DNA from: DAIPJH01 sp036770365
Lineage (GTDB): Bacteria > Pseudomonadota > Alphaproteobacteria > Rickettsiales > UBA998
Direction of reading: 5' to 3'
DNA: 49,281 nt
Assembly (NCBI GenBank): GCA_036770365.1
Contig: DAIPJH010000014.1
Span: 1-49,281 of the forward strand
Under the pieces are notes generated by a model. It saw only the letters and a program-made list of their open reading frames with translations. It searched no databases and had not been told where the DNA came from. Positions 1 through 7,533 of this stretch are shown here, one piece after another (the stretch's first letter is position 1; each line of letters opens with the position of its first letter). The translations under genes were made by a program, and so were the position numbers.

Positions 1-340
1 CTTTTATAACCCCAAATGCATGGAGGTAAAGTATAAATCCTTTATACCATAAACATCCATGAAGCACAAGATAACTTGTATATGGTAAATAAATTATGAA
101 TATTAATGTGAAATATTGTAAAAAGCTTATTTTTTAGACAAAAAAAGAAAAATTTATTCTGACTTCGTTGTTGGTGGCTGAAAAATATACGTAAAATCAT
201 GGGTTAGGGCTGAAAAAATATAAAACTTGTTCGTTTGTGCGCTGCAACTAACCGATATTGCTTGATTTCTTGTCGTTCTTGGTAGATTAAGGGGTGTTTT
301 TTTTCGGACATATGTCTGTCACAAACAAGGGGAAGAATAC
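1..340. other. Non-coding leader upstream of symporter gene
   Basis: This AT-rich stretch holds no convincing coding sequence. A loose promoter-like pair (TTGATT near 262 and TAGATT near 283, 15-base spacer) precedes the first gene, but the spacing is short and I would not rely on it. The ribosome binding site AAGGGGAAG sits just before the ATG at 341. I see no riboswitch-like fold. Confidence 0.4.
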
Positions 341-1612
341 ATGTCATCACATCCTGCACCTAAAGAATTCAGGGTTTTTGGATTAACGATGTTACAGCAG
401 GTCCTATTGGCATTGGTCATTGGGATTGTGGCGGGGTTAATATTTCAAGAACAAGCGGAATCACTAAAAATTCTCGGAACGATCTTTTTTAAATTGATCA
501 AAATGGTCGTGCCTCCGTTGATTTTTTTCGCGTTGATTTCGGGGATAACAAGCCTCACGGAAGAGCATCATTTCGGTGGCATTGCTGTTAAAGGGGTTAC
601 CGCTTATTTGTTGACCGCTGTCTTTGCGGTAGCGTTTGGACTGGTTTTAGGGACGGTATTTGAACCGGGAATGGGAGTGCCAAAGCCTACAGGGCATTTG
701 GAGAGCTTAGCAGCTGCCTCTGCGCCACCTCCTTCTGTAAAAGATTTTTTGTTGAACCTCATTCCGACCAATATTGTACATGCAATGGCGGATGATATGT
801 ATTTGCAAATTGTTGTGTTTGCCATCTTCACTGGCGTGGTGATGAATAATATTCGCGGTAAAACGGGGATGGTCAAGGCTCTTAATCAAGAAATGGCGCA
901 TGTCATGTTTAAAATGATTGAGTGGATTGTGCGCCTTGCTCCTCTGGCCGTTTTTGGTTTTATGGCGTCTATGGTGGGAACAACAGGTGTTGAAGTCATT
1001 TTCAGTTTAACACGTTTGGTAGTGTTGGTGATTGGAGCTTGCTTTTTGCAGTATGCATTTTTTGGTGTGCTAATTTTTGTTTTTGCACGGGTATCACCGA
1101 TTCCATTTTATAAAAAAATGATCACCACACAGGTAATGGCATTCTCTACCAGCAGCAGCAAAGCGACGCTAACCACTGCAATGCGTGAGTTGCAAGATAA
1201 AATGGGCGTTTCCATGAGTTCTAGTAATTTTATGATGCCGCTTGGTGCGTGTATCAACATGGATGGCACGGCGATTTATCTCGGTCTTTGCGCCACCTTC
1301 TTTGCGCAAATGTATGGCATTCCTCTAGATTTTCAGGCGTATATGATGCTTATGTTGACCTGTACGTTAGGATCGATTGGTGCCGCGGGTGTGCCAAGTG
1401 GATCGATTATTTTCATGGGCATGGTCTTGCACTCTGTTGGTATCCCGATAGAGGGAATTGGCGTAATTCTTGGTGTTGACCGCGTGTTGGATATGTTCCG
1501 CACCACTGTGAATATTACGGGTGATTCAGCCATTACGTTAATCGTGGACAGCATGGAAGGTGGCTTGGATAAAGAGCTTTATCTTGCCACGTTGGAAGAA
1601 AATAAAGCGTAG
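341..1612 (+). CDS. Dicarboxylate/amino acid:cation symporter (DAACS/SLC1 family)
   Basis: A 423-residue inner-membrane secondary transporter that couples uptake of a C4-dicarboxylate or acidic amino acid (glutamate/aspartate) to protons or sodium. Family hallmarks are all visible: the serine-rich hairpin HP1 (STSSSKATL, about residues 269-277), the NMDGTAIY motif in TM7, the glycine-rich HP2 (GAAGVPSGS) and the TM8 signature DRVLDMFRTTVNITGD. Length is typical of GltP/DctA. The start has a good Shine-Dalgarno (AAGGGGAAG). It stands alone before the NDUFA12-mlaD group and is probably its own transcription unit. Motifs do not settle whether the substrate is glutamate or a dicarboxylate. Confidence 0.93.
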   Translation: MSSHPAPKEFRVFGLTMLQQVLLALVIGIVAGLIFQEQAESLKILGTIFFKLIKMVVPPLIFFALISGITSLTEEHHFGGIAVKGVTAYLLTAVFAVAFGLVLGTVFEPGMGVPKPTGHLESLAAASAPPPSVKDFLLNLIPTNIVHAMADDMYLQIVVFAIFTGVVMNNIRGKTGMVKALNQEMAHVMFKMIEWIVRLAPLAVFGFMASMVGTTGVEVIFSLTRLVVLVIGACFLQYAFFGVLIFVFARVSPIPFYKKMITTQVMAFSTSSSKATLTTAMRELQDKMGVSMSSSNFMMPLGACINMDGTAIYLGLCATFFAQMYGIPLDFQAYMMLMLTCTLGSIGAAGVPSGSIIFMGMVLHSVGIPIEGIGVILGVDRVLDMFRTTVNITGDSAITLIVDSMEGGLDKELYLATLEENKA

Positions 1613-1686
1613 TTTGGCTTTCTGGGTGCAATCGCACTTGTTTTCTTAGTGGAGGCAAGGTAGTTAGTGTCTGTGAAAAGCTAGAT

Positions 1687-2058
1687 ATGGGTAGTGTTAT
1701 GGGTGCGACAATTGGAACTCGTCTTTATACATGGCTAAAAGGTCAGCGTGTGGGTAGTGATGAGTTTGATAATGTGTATTATATCGAACGCAAGAAGTCC
1801 ACTTCTCGTCGTCGTAAGCGTTGGGTAGTTTATAACGGCATCGTGGAAGCATCCAAAATCCCTGCTTTGTGGCATGGTTGGCTGCATTATACTTTTGATG
1901 AGACCCCAGATAAATTGAATATAGTACGTCACGATTGGGAGACGCCTCATATACCTAATTTAACAGGAACGAAGGGTGCATACCTTCCTGATGGGCATTT
2001 AGCGCGTGGTGGTGAACGTGCATTGACAACTGCGGATTATCAAGCATGGCAGCCATAA
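1687..2058 (+). CDS. NADH:ubiquinone oxidoreductase accessory subunit NDUFA12/B17.2
   Basis: A 123-residue protein of the NDUFA12 (B17.2) family, an accessory subunit of respiratory complex I shared by alphaproteobacteria and mitochondria. Visible family features: the G-T-x-L-Y-T-W-x-x-G start, the RRWVVYNG segment, the P-x-x-W-H-G-W-L-H block (about residues 58-66) and the W-E-x-P-H-x-P-N-x-T-G-T motif near residue 82. An in-frame ATG four codons downstream is an alternative start. The gene is followed by mlaD and a DUF2155 gene, an arrangement I recognise from other alphaproteobacteria. It is a strong taxonomic marker for the window. Confidence 0.93.
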   Translation: MGSVMGATIGTRLYTWLKGQRVGSDEFDNVYYIERKKSTSRRRKRWVVYNGIVEASKIPALWHGWLHYTFDETPDKLNIVRHDWETPHIPNLTGTKGAYLPDGHLARGGERALTTADYQAWQP

Positions 2059-2118
2059 TAGAGAATAAACGCGGCATGTGCGTATCGTATCAATAATGAG
2101 TATTACAAGGTGCAGGTT

Positions 2119-2664
2119 ATGAGCAGAAATGTTATCGAAACGGTCATGGGTGCGGTGGTTTTGGTCATCGCAGGTGGGTTTTTGTTTACCGCATATCAAG
2201 GTCGCCAGATGCAATCTGTAAAAGATGGTTATGGTGTTTTGGCGCGTTTTGATGATGCTTCTGGTATTGTTACGGGGACAGATGTCCGCGTTGGGGGCGT
2301 GAAGGTTGGGGTAGTGAAGTCAATGAATTTAGATCCCAAAACCTATCGTGCTAACGTCACATTAGAGCTTGCGAGAAACGTTGCTATTCCTACTGATAGT
2401 TCGGCTTCCGTCAGAAGTGATGGGTTAATTGGCAGCAAATTCGTATCGCTTGTTCCTGGTGGTAGTGACGAAATGCTCAAAGAAGGTGGTGAAATTGAGT
2501 TCACGCAGTCTTCTGTTAGCTTGGAAGAAATGATTGGTAAGTTTGTTTTCAGTGGCGGTGGTGTTGATAAAGACAAAGCTGCGGCGAGTGGTGCTGCACC
2601 CGTGGATGCACCGCAGGAAGCCAAGAAAGATGCAGACGCAGACGTTAAATTAAGTATTCCGTGA
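2119..2664 (+). CDS. mlaD: Outer-membrane lipid asymmetry protein MlaD (MCE domain)
   Basis: A 181-residue single-pass inner-membrane protein with one MCE domain, the periplasmic lipid-binding ring of the MlaFEDB phospholipid ABC transporter. An N-terminal anchor (about residues 6-24) is followed by the MCE core: the F-x-D-A-S-G-I-V-x-G-x-x-V-R-x-x-G-V-K-V-G segment, then a beta-rich stretch ending in DGLIGSKFVSLVPGG. The C-terminus is low-complexity and Ala/Asp-rich. I chose the ATG at 2119 rather than the upstream GTG at 2110 because AAGG lies at a good distance and the MSRNVIETVMG start matches the family. No mlaE or mlaF lies in this window. Confidence 0.9.
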   Translation: MSRNVIETVMGAVVLVIAGGFLFTAYQGRQMQSVKDGYGVLARFDDASGIVTGTDVRVGGVKVGVVKSMNLDPKTYRANVTLELARNVAIPTDSSASVRSDGLIGSKFVSLVPGGSDEMLKEGGEIEFTQSSVSLEEMIGKFVFSGGGVDKDKAAASGAAPVDAPQEAKKDADADVKLSIP

Positions 2665-2674
2665 TAGGTGTGTT

Positions 2675-3844
2675 GTGAAGCGTTGCGCTGCATTTCGCCT
2701 TAGTCTGGTTGCCACGATCTTCTTACAAGTTATCATGGTGTGGGATGTGTGTGCGCAAGATGCGCCGAGTGGATATACTCCTATGCGCGCCCCGATTAAT
2801 GCACGTACGCCTGTGATGCGTTATCAGGGTAATGCACCAGCGGGTGATACACTTCCTTCAGGTATTAGACCTTATCAAGTATCGCCGGAATTTCCTATTA
2901 ATTCACCTGCGGTGAATGTGGGGGTGGGGCAGAGCGGTAATATTTCTCAGGGTTACGTGCCTTCAGTAGGCGGAGGTGAACTAGGGCAGCAGGGTGTGAC
3001 GACGCCTGCGATGGTGACACCAGAGCCGGAAGAGGTCAAGCTTGAACCAGAAAACACTAAAAAAGCGGTGCTGCGTTTTACAGATAAAATCGCAGCGCGC
3101 AGCACAGAAATGACCATTGCAGTGCCATCACAGGTGAGTTATCAAACACTTGTAATGCAAGTAGAAAAATGCCAGATTGCTGCGCAGGAACGCAACCCAG
3201 AACATGCAATGTTGCTAGAGATTTTTGCCAGTGAAGATGTTCAGGGAAACCCTTCCAATGCGCGGGTATTTGGCGGTTGGATGTTTAAACAAAAGTCTTC
3301 ACTTACGAGTTTGCAACATCCTTTCTATGACGTTACTTTGGTGCAATGCGTTTCTGATCCTTCGACCAAGCCAAAACCAAAAATTGAGGTAAAAAAACCT
3401 GAAGATATCAAAAAGCCTGATGAGGTGGCGAAACCTGTGCAAGTTGTGCCTCAAACGTCGACCGCTGTGCCACCTGCTACAAGTGATATCACTACTGTTC
3501 CCGCCGTCCAACCAGCACTTTCACCTCCACCCGTGGAGAATCAGATCAAAGCTATAGAAACAACGCCTTCTACTGTGCCGAATGCTGCCGTCAATCCACT
3601 TAATGAACCGATTTACCAAGATGCGACTGTGCCTGACACAAAAGCAGCAGAAGATGCGGCAAATCGCGCTGTGGATGCGGTGACGCGTACCTTGGGAGAG
3701 GACACGCCAGTCACTTCAGGGGCAGCCTTGCCAGAGGGGCAAACATCACCACGTATGCCTATTAATCAGGATGTGATGGCTGTTCCTTCTGCTGTTATCC
3801 CGCATTCACAAGGCGTAGATGCGGCGTATCCTAGTTCTGATTAA
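2675..3844 (+). CDS. Secreted DUF2155 domain protein
   Basis: A 389-residue exported protein starting at GTG, with a signal peptide (hydrophobic residues about 9-25, likely cleavage after VCAQ). The DUF2155 domain spans roughly residues 128-225 (from VLRFTDKIAARSTEM to YDVTLVQC) and keeps the conserved F-x-G-W-M-F and paired-Cys positions. The rest is Pro/Val/Thr-rich low complexity, which is longer than in many relatives. DUF2155 has no established reaction. It is commonly found beside NDUFA12 in alphaproteobacteria, as here. It begins 10 bases after mlaD and is probably co-transcribed. Confidence 0.82.
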   Translation: MKRCAAFRLSLVATIFLQVIMVWDVCAQDAPSGYTPMRAPINARTPVMRYQGNAPAGDTLPSGIRPYQVSPEFPINSPAVNVGVGQSGNISQGYVPSVGGGELGQQGVTTPAMVTPEPEEVKLEPENTKKAVLRFTDKIAARSTEMTIAVPSQVSYQTLVMQVEKCQIAAQERNPEHAMLLEIFASEDVQGNPSNARVFGGWMFKQKSSLTSLQHPFYDVTLVQCVSDPSTKPKPKIEVKKPEDIKKPDEVAKPVQVVPQTSTAVPPATSDITTVPAVQPALSPPPVENQIKAIETTPSTVPNAAVNPLNEPIYQDATVPDTKAAEDAANRAVDAVTRTLGEDTPVTSGAALPEGQTSPRMPINQDVMAVPSAVIPHSQGVDAAYPSSD

Positions 3845-3889
3845 TACAAGTTTTGATAATGACAATCTATTAACAAGTGGTTAGGTGCT

Positions 3890-4741
3890 ATGATGAAACG
3901 TTTTTATGCCCCTACAAAGATGGTGGTTATTGCTGTTAGCGTAATGTGTATGGTCGCTGCCTGTGCGAAGCCGCAAACAGCGCGACCTTACCTTGATAAA
4001 GGTGCAATTGCTCATGAAACGGGTGTGCAGAAACAGATTGCGCAGCAAGCGCAGCCACCCGTTGAAAATACCAATGTTCCACCTTCTTATAGTGAGATGA
4101 CCTTGGTGCAAATGCAAGATCGTCTGCAAGATCATGGACGTCGCGTGAAAGCAGCGGGGATGAAACTATGCCAGATCACAGGGCGTGACCCTAATAGCTG
4201 TAATTTTAGTTTTACCATCAAAGATGATAAAGTGTTGAATGCTTACGCAGATGGAAAATCTATTTATGTAACACCTGTGATGATGCAATTTGCCAAAAAC
4301 GATGACACGTTAGGCATGGTGCTATCACATGAATACGCCCATAATATCATGGGGCATGTGGCGTCAAAACAAAAGAATGCAATAGCTGGTTTGCTGCTTG
4401 GTGGTGCGTTGGATATGCTTGCAAAGTCTCAAGGGGTGGATACAGGTGGAAAATTGGGTAATCTTGGCGCAAGTCAGGGAGCGAATGCATATTCTCCAGC
4501 GTTTGAGAGTGAAGCCGATTACGTAGGGATGTATGTGATGTATTATGCGGGGTACGATATCAGCAATGCCGCAAGCCTATGGCGTCATATGACCGCGGCA
4601 GACCCTAAAGGGGCGTTTATGGCGACAACGCACCCTGCAAATCCAGAGCGTTATGTCTTGTTGAATCAAACCAAAGATGAGATATTTGCGAAACGTGATG
4701 TAGGGCAGCCGATCGTTCCTTCTATGAAGAAAAAGAAATAA
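3890..4741 (+). CDS. M48-family zinc metalloprotease lipoprotein
   Basis: A 283-residue lipoprotein protease. The N-terminus has a lipobox ending in Cys25 (MVAAC), so it should be membrane-anchored facing the periplasm. The zinc site HEYAH lies at about residues 147-151, followed by NIMGH. The third ligand is probably the Glu in FESEADYVG near residue 207, as in the M48 (BepA/LoiP/Oma1-like) family. Such proteases act in envelope quality control. It follows the DUF2155 gene by 45 bases and precedes trpS by 12. The C-terminus ends in a run of lysines. Confidence 0.9.
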   Translation: MMKRFYAPTKMVVIAVSVMCMVAACAKPQTARPYLDKGAIAHETGVQKQIAQQAQPPVENTNVPPSYSEMTLVQMQDRLQDHGRRVKAAGMKLCQITGRDPNSCNFSFTIKDDKVLNAYADGKSIYVTPVMMQFAKNDDTLGMVLSHEYAHNIMGHVASKQKNAIAGLLLGGALDMLAKSQGVDTGGKLGNLGASQGANAYSPAFESEADYVGMYVMYYAGYDISNAASLWRHMTAADPKGAFMATTHPANPERYVLLNQTKDEIFAKRDVGQPIVPSMKKKK

Positions 4742-4753
4742 AAAGGAAAAAAT

Positions 4754-5743
4754 ATGGGACGGATATTCTCAGGGGTACAGCCTACAGGTCAGTTGCATTT
4801 AGGTAATTATTTGGGGGCGATTCGCAATTGGGTGGCGATGCAGCAGGAGCATGAAAGTATCTTTTGCATTGTGGATCTGCATGCGATCACTGTTCCACAA
4901 GATCCTCATGCCCTGCGGGCTAGTACGCGTGCAACGGCAGCAGCGTATATTGCGTGTGGGATCGACCCAGTTCGTAGCATTATTTATAATCAATCACGGG
5001 TTAGTGCGCATTGTGAGTTAGCTTGGATTCTTGGGTGTTATACACCGCTTGGATGGCTTAACCGTATGACGCAGTTTAAGGAAAAAGCAGGTAAACACCG
5101 CGATAATGCAGTGTTGGGGTTATATAGTTATCCTGTGTTGATGGCGGCCGATATTTTAGCCTATAAAACTACACATGTGCCTGTGGGGGAAGACCAAAAG
5201 CAGCATTTGGAGTTAGCACGTGATATTGCGGGGGCTTTTAATCGTGCTTATGGCAAAGAGTTTTTTCCTCAGCCTGAGCCGTTGATTCTAGGTGAAGCAA
5301 CCCGTGTGATGAGCTTGCGTGATGGGCGTAGCAAGATGAGTAAATCTGATCCTTCTGAATATTCGCGTATCCATTTGACAGATAGTGATGATGAAATCGT
5401 TGCAAAAATCAAAAAAGCGAAATCAGATATGGTTGAGGGTATGCACTATGATGTAGAGCATCGTCCTGAAGCTTCTAATTTGTTGACATTATATGCAACC
5501 ATGACAGGGATGACCATAGCACAAGCAGCACAGACATGCGCACATCTTAATTTTTCTGCCTTTAAACAGCAACTTGCAGATGTGATGGTAACACATCTTT
5601 CACCTATTCGTGAGAAGATGACCCAGTTATTACAGGACACAGCATATCTGGATGGCTTGCTGTGTGATGGTGCGCAGAGGGCGGGCGCAATCTCACAGCC
5701 TGTGATGGCCGAGGTGATGGATGCGGTGGGATTCTTACGCTAA
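4754..5743 (+). CDS. trpS: Tryptophanyl-tRNA synthetase
   Basis: A 329-residue class I aminoacyl-tRNA synthetase that charges tRNA-Trp with tryptophan in the cytoplasm. The N-terminal signature PTGQLHLGNYLGA contains the HIGH-type motif (HLGN). The second ATP-binding motif is SKMSKS near residue 196. The GEDQKQHLELARDIA block is typical of bacterial TrpRS. Length matches the family. The start ATG follows AAAAGGAAAAA, an adequate ribosome binding site 12 bases after the protease gene. Confidence 0.97.
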   Translation: MGRIFSGVQPTGQLHLGNYLGAIRNWVAMQQEHESIFCIVDLHAITVPQDPHALRASTRATAAAYIACGIDPVRSIIYNQSRVSAHCELAWILGCYTPLGWLNRMTQFKEKAGKHRDNAVLGLYSYPVLMAADILAYKTTHVPVGEDQKQHLELARDIAGAFNRAYGKEFFPQPEPLILGEATRVMSLRDGRSKMSKSDPSEYSRIHLTDSDDEIVAKIKKAKSDMVEGMHYDVEHRPEASNLLTLYATMTGMTIAQAAQTCAHLNFSAFKQQLADVMVTHLSPIREKMTQLLQDTAYLDGLLCDGAQRAGAISQPVMAEVMDAVGFLR

Positions 5744-5775
5744 TAGGGCAATATGCTCAGAATTTGCAAGGTATT

Positions 5776-6423
5776 ATGTTTTCAATTATCAAGTTACCCT
5801 TTAAACTATTGCGTCTTTTGATCTGGAAACCGATTTGGCATCTGGTGTACTTTTTCTTATGCCGTCCTTTGCTTACCATAACATTGCTTAGCGTGGGAGG
5901 GATGTATCTTGCTTATGCGGGCTACAACGTATTTGAAAGATGGAGTCATGCCGTTCCTCCGAAGCCTGCACAAGCTACTGGGAAGAAGTCCAATTCATAC
6001 CGTGTATCTAGTTTGCCGCCTATTCAGGGGAAGATAGCTGATGGTAATAGTCGCTTTGCTGATGATGTAGTGGTTAAGTTGACGGCTCAAGAAAATCAAA
6101 TCTATTATCAAGAATTTTATCAAGCCATTTTGAGCAATAAGGACGATGAACCCTATTTTTGGCAATTAAATGCGCAGACTTTTGGTAAGGTTGTACCGAA
6201 AAAAGCTTTCTTAAATCCACGCGGTGAATATTGCCGCCCGTTCCACGAAGTTATCAGTGTGCATAATATGGCACAGCAGTCGGATGAGGTGATGTGTCAA
6301 AATGAACAAAAAACGGGGTGGTGTCGTCTCAGTACCACCTCCACCCCATCATGTTCCATTGGCTTTTCTTCCAGTTGGGACCGTAGCGTGCGATCTATCA
6401 CTAATTTTTCTAGCTGGTTTTAG
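5776..6423 (+). CDS. Membrane-anchored protein with surface-antigen-like C-terminus
   Basis: About 215 residues from the ATG at 5776 (GCAAGG upstream); a TTG at 5764 would add four residues. One or two hydrophobic segments near residues 10-45 should anchor it in the inner membrane. The part after about residue 140 has a C-R-x-F-x-E-V motif, a second Cys about 20 residues on and a W-C-R-L segment. This pattern resembles the C-terminal half of 17-kDa surface-antigen/RT0821-like proteins, but the match is from memory and weak. Function unknown. It is the last gene of the rightward block, just before a strong hairpin. Confidence 0.65.
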   Translation: MFSIIKLPFKLLRLLIWKPIWHLVYFFLCRPLLTITLLSVGGMYLAYAGYNVFERWSHAVPPKPAQATGKKSNSYRVSSLPPIQGKIADGNSRFADDVVVKLTAQENQIYYQEFYQAILSNKDDEPYFWQLNAQTFGKVVPKKAFLNPRGEYCRPFHEVISVHNMAQQSDEVMCQNEQKTGWCRLSTTSTPSCSIGFSSSWDRSVRSITNFSSWF

Positions 6424-6426
6424 AAA

Positions 6427-6485
6427 TATAGTCATTCCTCTTAGTAGTTTGCAGCACTGTCAAATGATTAAGAGGAATGACTATA
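6427..6485. terminator. Bidirectional hairpin terminator
   Basis: A perfect 17-bp inverted repeat (TATAGTCATTCCTCTTA at 6427-6443 with its complement at 6469-6485) encloses a 25-base loop between two convergent genes. The right arm is followed by GCTTTTTAT, so the + strand transcript has a U-rich tail. It probably ends transcription from both sides. Confidence 0.75.
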
Positions 6486-6490
6486 GCTTT

Positions 6491-7513
6491 TTATAAACTA
6501 TAACTAGGAATAGCCTTTTTGATAGCGACAGGATTACCTGAGGCAAGCAATGGTTTGCCACCAAGATAGAGATTTCCATAGCCATAGGGATACAAATTAT
6601 AAGACGCGCCACCCCCATCACCCCATAAAATAAGGGTTGTTCCTGAGACGGTAAAAGCCTGCCCTGGCTGTAAATCTAAAATAAGAGGGTAGGTACTATC
6701 TCCACCACTATAGTAATCTGGAATTTCGATTGTACCGCCCTCAGGCACAATAAATGTTCCATTGATCGTACCTTGATTATACAAGACTGCGTTGGTAAGG
6801 TTTCCATCACCTAGTCTTGCGGTAGTAATACCATTGATTTGATCCCAGCCATCCATGACATATTGTTTAGGGAATGGACCGTTTTCTTGACCGTCTGCGC
6901 CACCAAAACATTCAAGTCCTTGGGATTCAAAACCACAAAACTGTGAGTTTCCGCCTTGGCAAACGCTGATGTTGTTATCATTAGAACTTACCGACGTTGC
7001 CCAGTTGAAGGCACAATAGACGCTCTCTTGAGTGATGTCAGTTGGTTCGGATAAAACGGGTGCGCCTGTGTTTCCGGGGGTTTCCGTGGGTGCGCCGTTT
7101 TGTTGGGGTGAAGCACACGACCTTGCGCCACCACTGGTTGCATCCCCCGGTGCGCCCATACAGTTTGGAAACTGAAATGAACCGCACTGATTACTATCAG
7201 ACGTTGTTGCTCGTGGACATAAAGACGGAGCTTTACCTGTAATCGACTGAATACCTGATTGGCTTTTGAAAACCCCATAGCCACGACCACCCATAGGTAC
7301 CCAATCTGGTGGAGGGTCGACACCAAGCAAGATGCAGTTCTTGATAATAGGGTTATAGAGACCGCCTAGTTCCTCTGTTTGGTTGACGCTGATACCTAAG
7401 TCACAGACTCCTAATCCTGAGGCATGTGTCGCACGCAGTGGGATAAAACACAACGCAATGACCAGCAGAAATCCCAAAGTATTAGGAAGTAATCTATAGG
7501 TTAATGTCTTCAT
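6491..7513 (-). CDS. Secreted Cys-rich protein of unknown function
   Basis: A 340-residue protein with a signal peptide (hydrophobic residues about 12-26, cleavage near THAS). The mature part is rich in Gly, Ser, Asn and Pro and has about 10-12 cysteines, suggesting a disulfide-bonded exported protein. The last third (TIEIPDYYSGGDSTYPL onwards) looks beta-rich, with Gly-Tyr-Gly repeats and no membrane segment. I do not recognise a domain. It lies 20 bases after the 937-residue gene and shares its secreted, Cys-rich, Gly/Asn-rich style, so the two probably form an operon and may work together. Confidence 0.6.
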   Translation of the reverse strand: MKTLTYRLLPNTLGFLLVIALCFIPLRATHASGLGVCDLGISVNQTEELGGLYNPIIKNCILLGVDPPPDWVPMGGRGYGVFKSQSGIQSITGKAPSLCPRATTSDSNQCGSFQFPNCMGAPGDATSGGARSCASPQQNGAPTETPGNTGAPVLSEPTDITQESVYCAFNWATSVSSNDNNISVCQGGNSQFCGFESQGLECFGGADGQENGPFPKQYVMDGWDQINGITTARLGDGNLTNAVLYNQGTINGTFIVPEGGTIEIPDYYSGGDSTYPLILDLQPGQAFTVSGTTLILWGDGGGASYNLYPYGYGNLYLGGKPLLASGNPVAIKKAIPSYSL

Positions 7514-7533
7514 GTGCTATCCTATCAATGTTT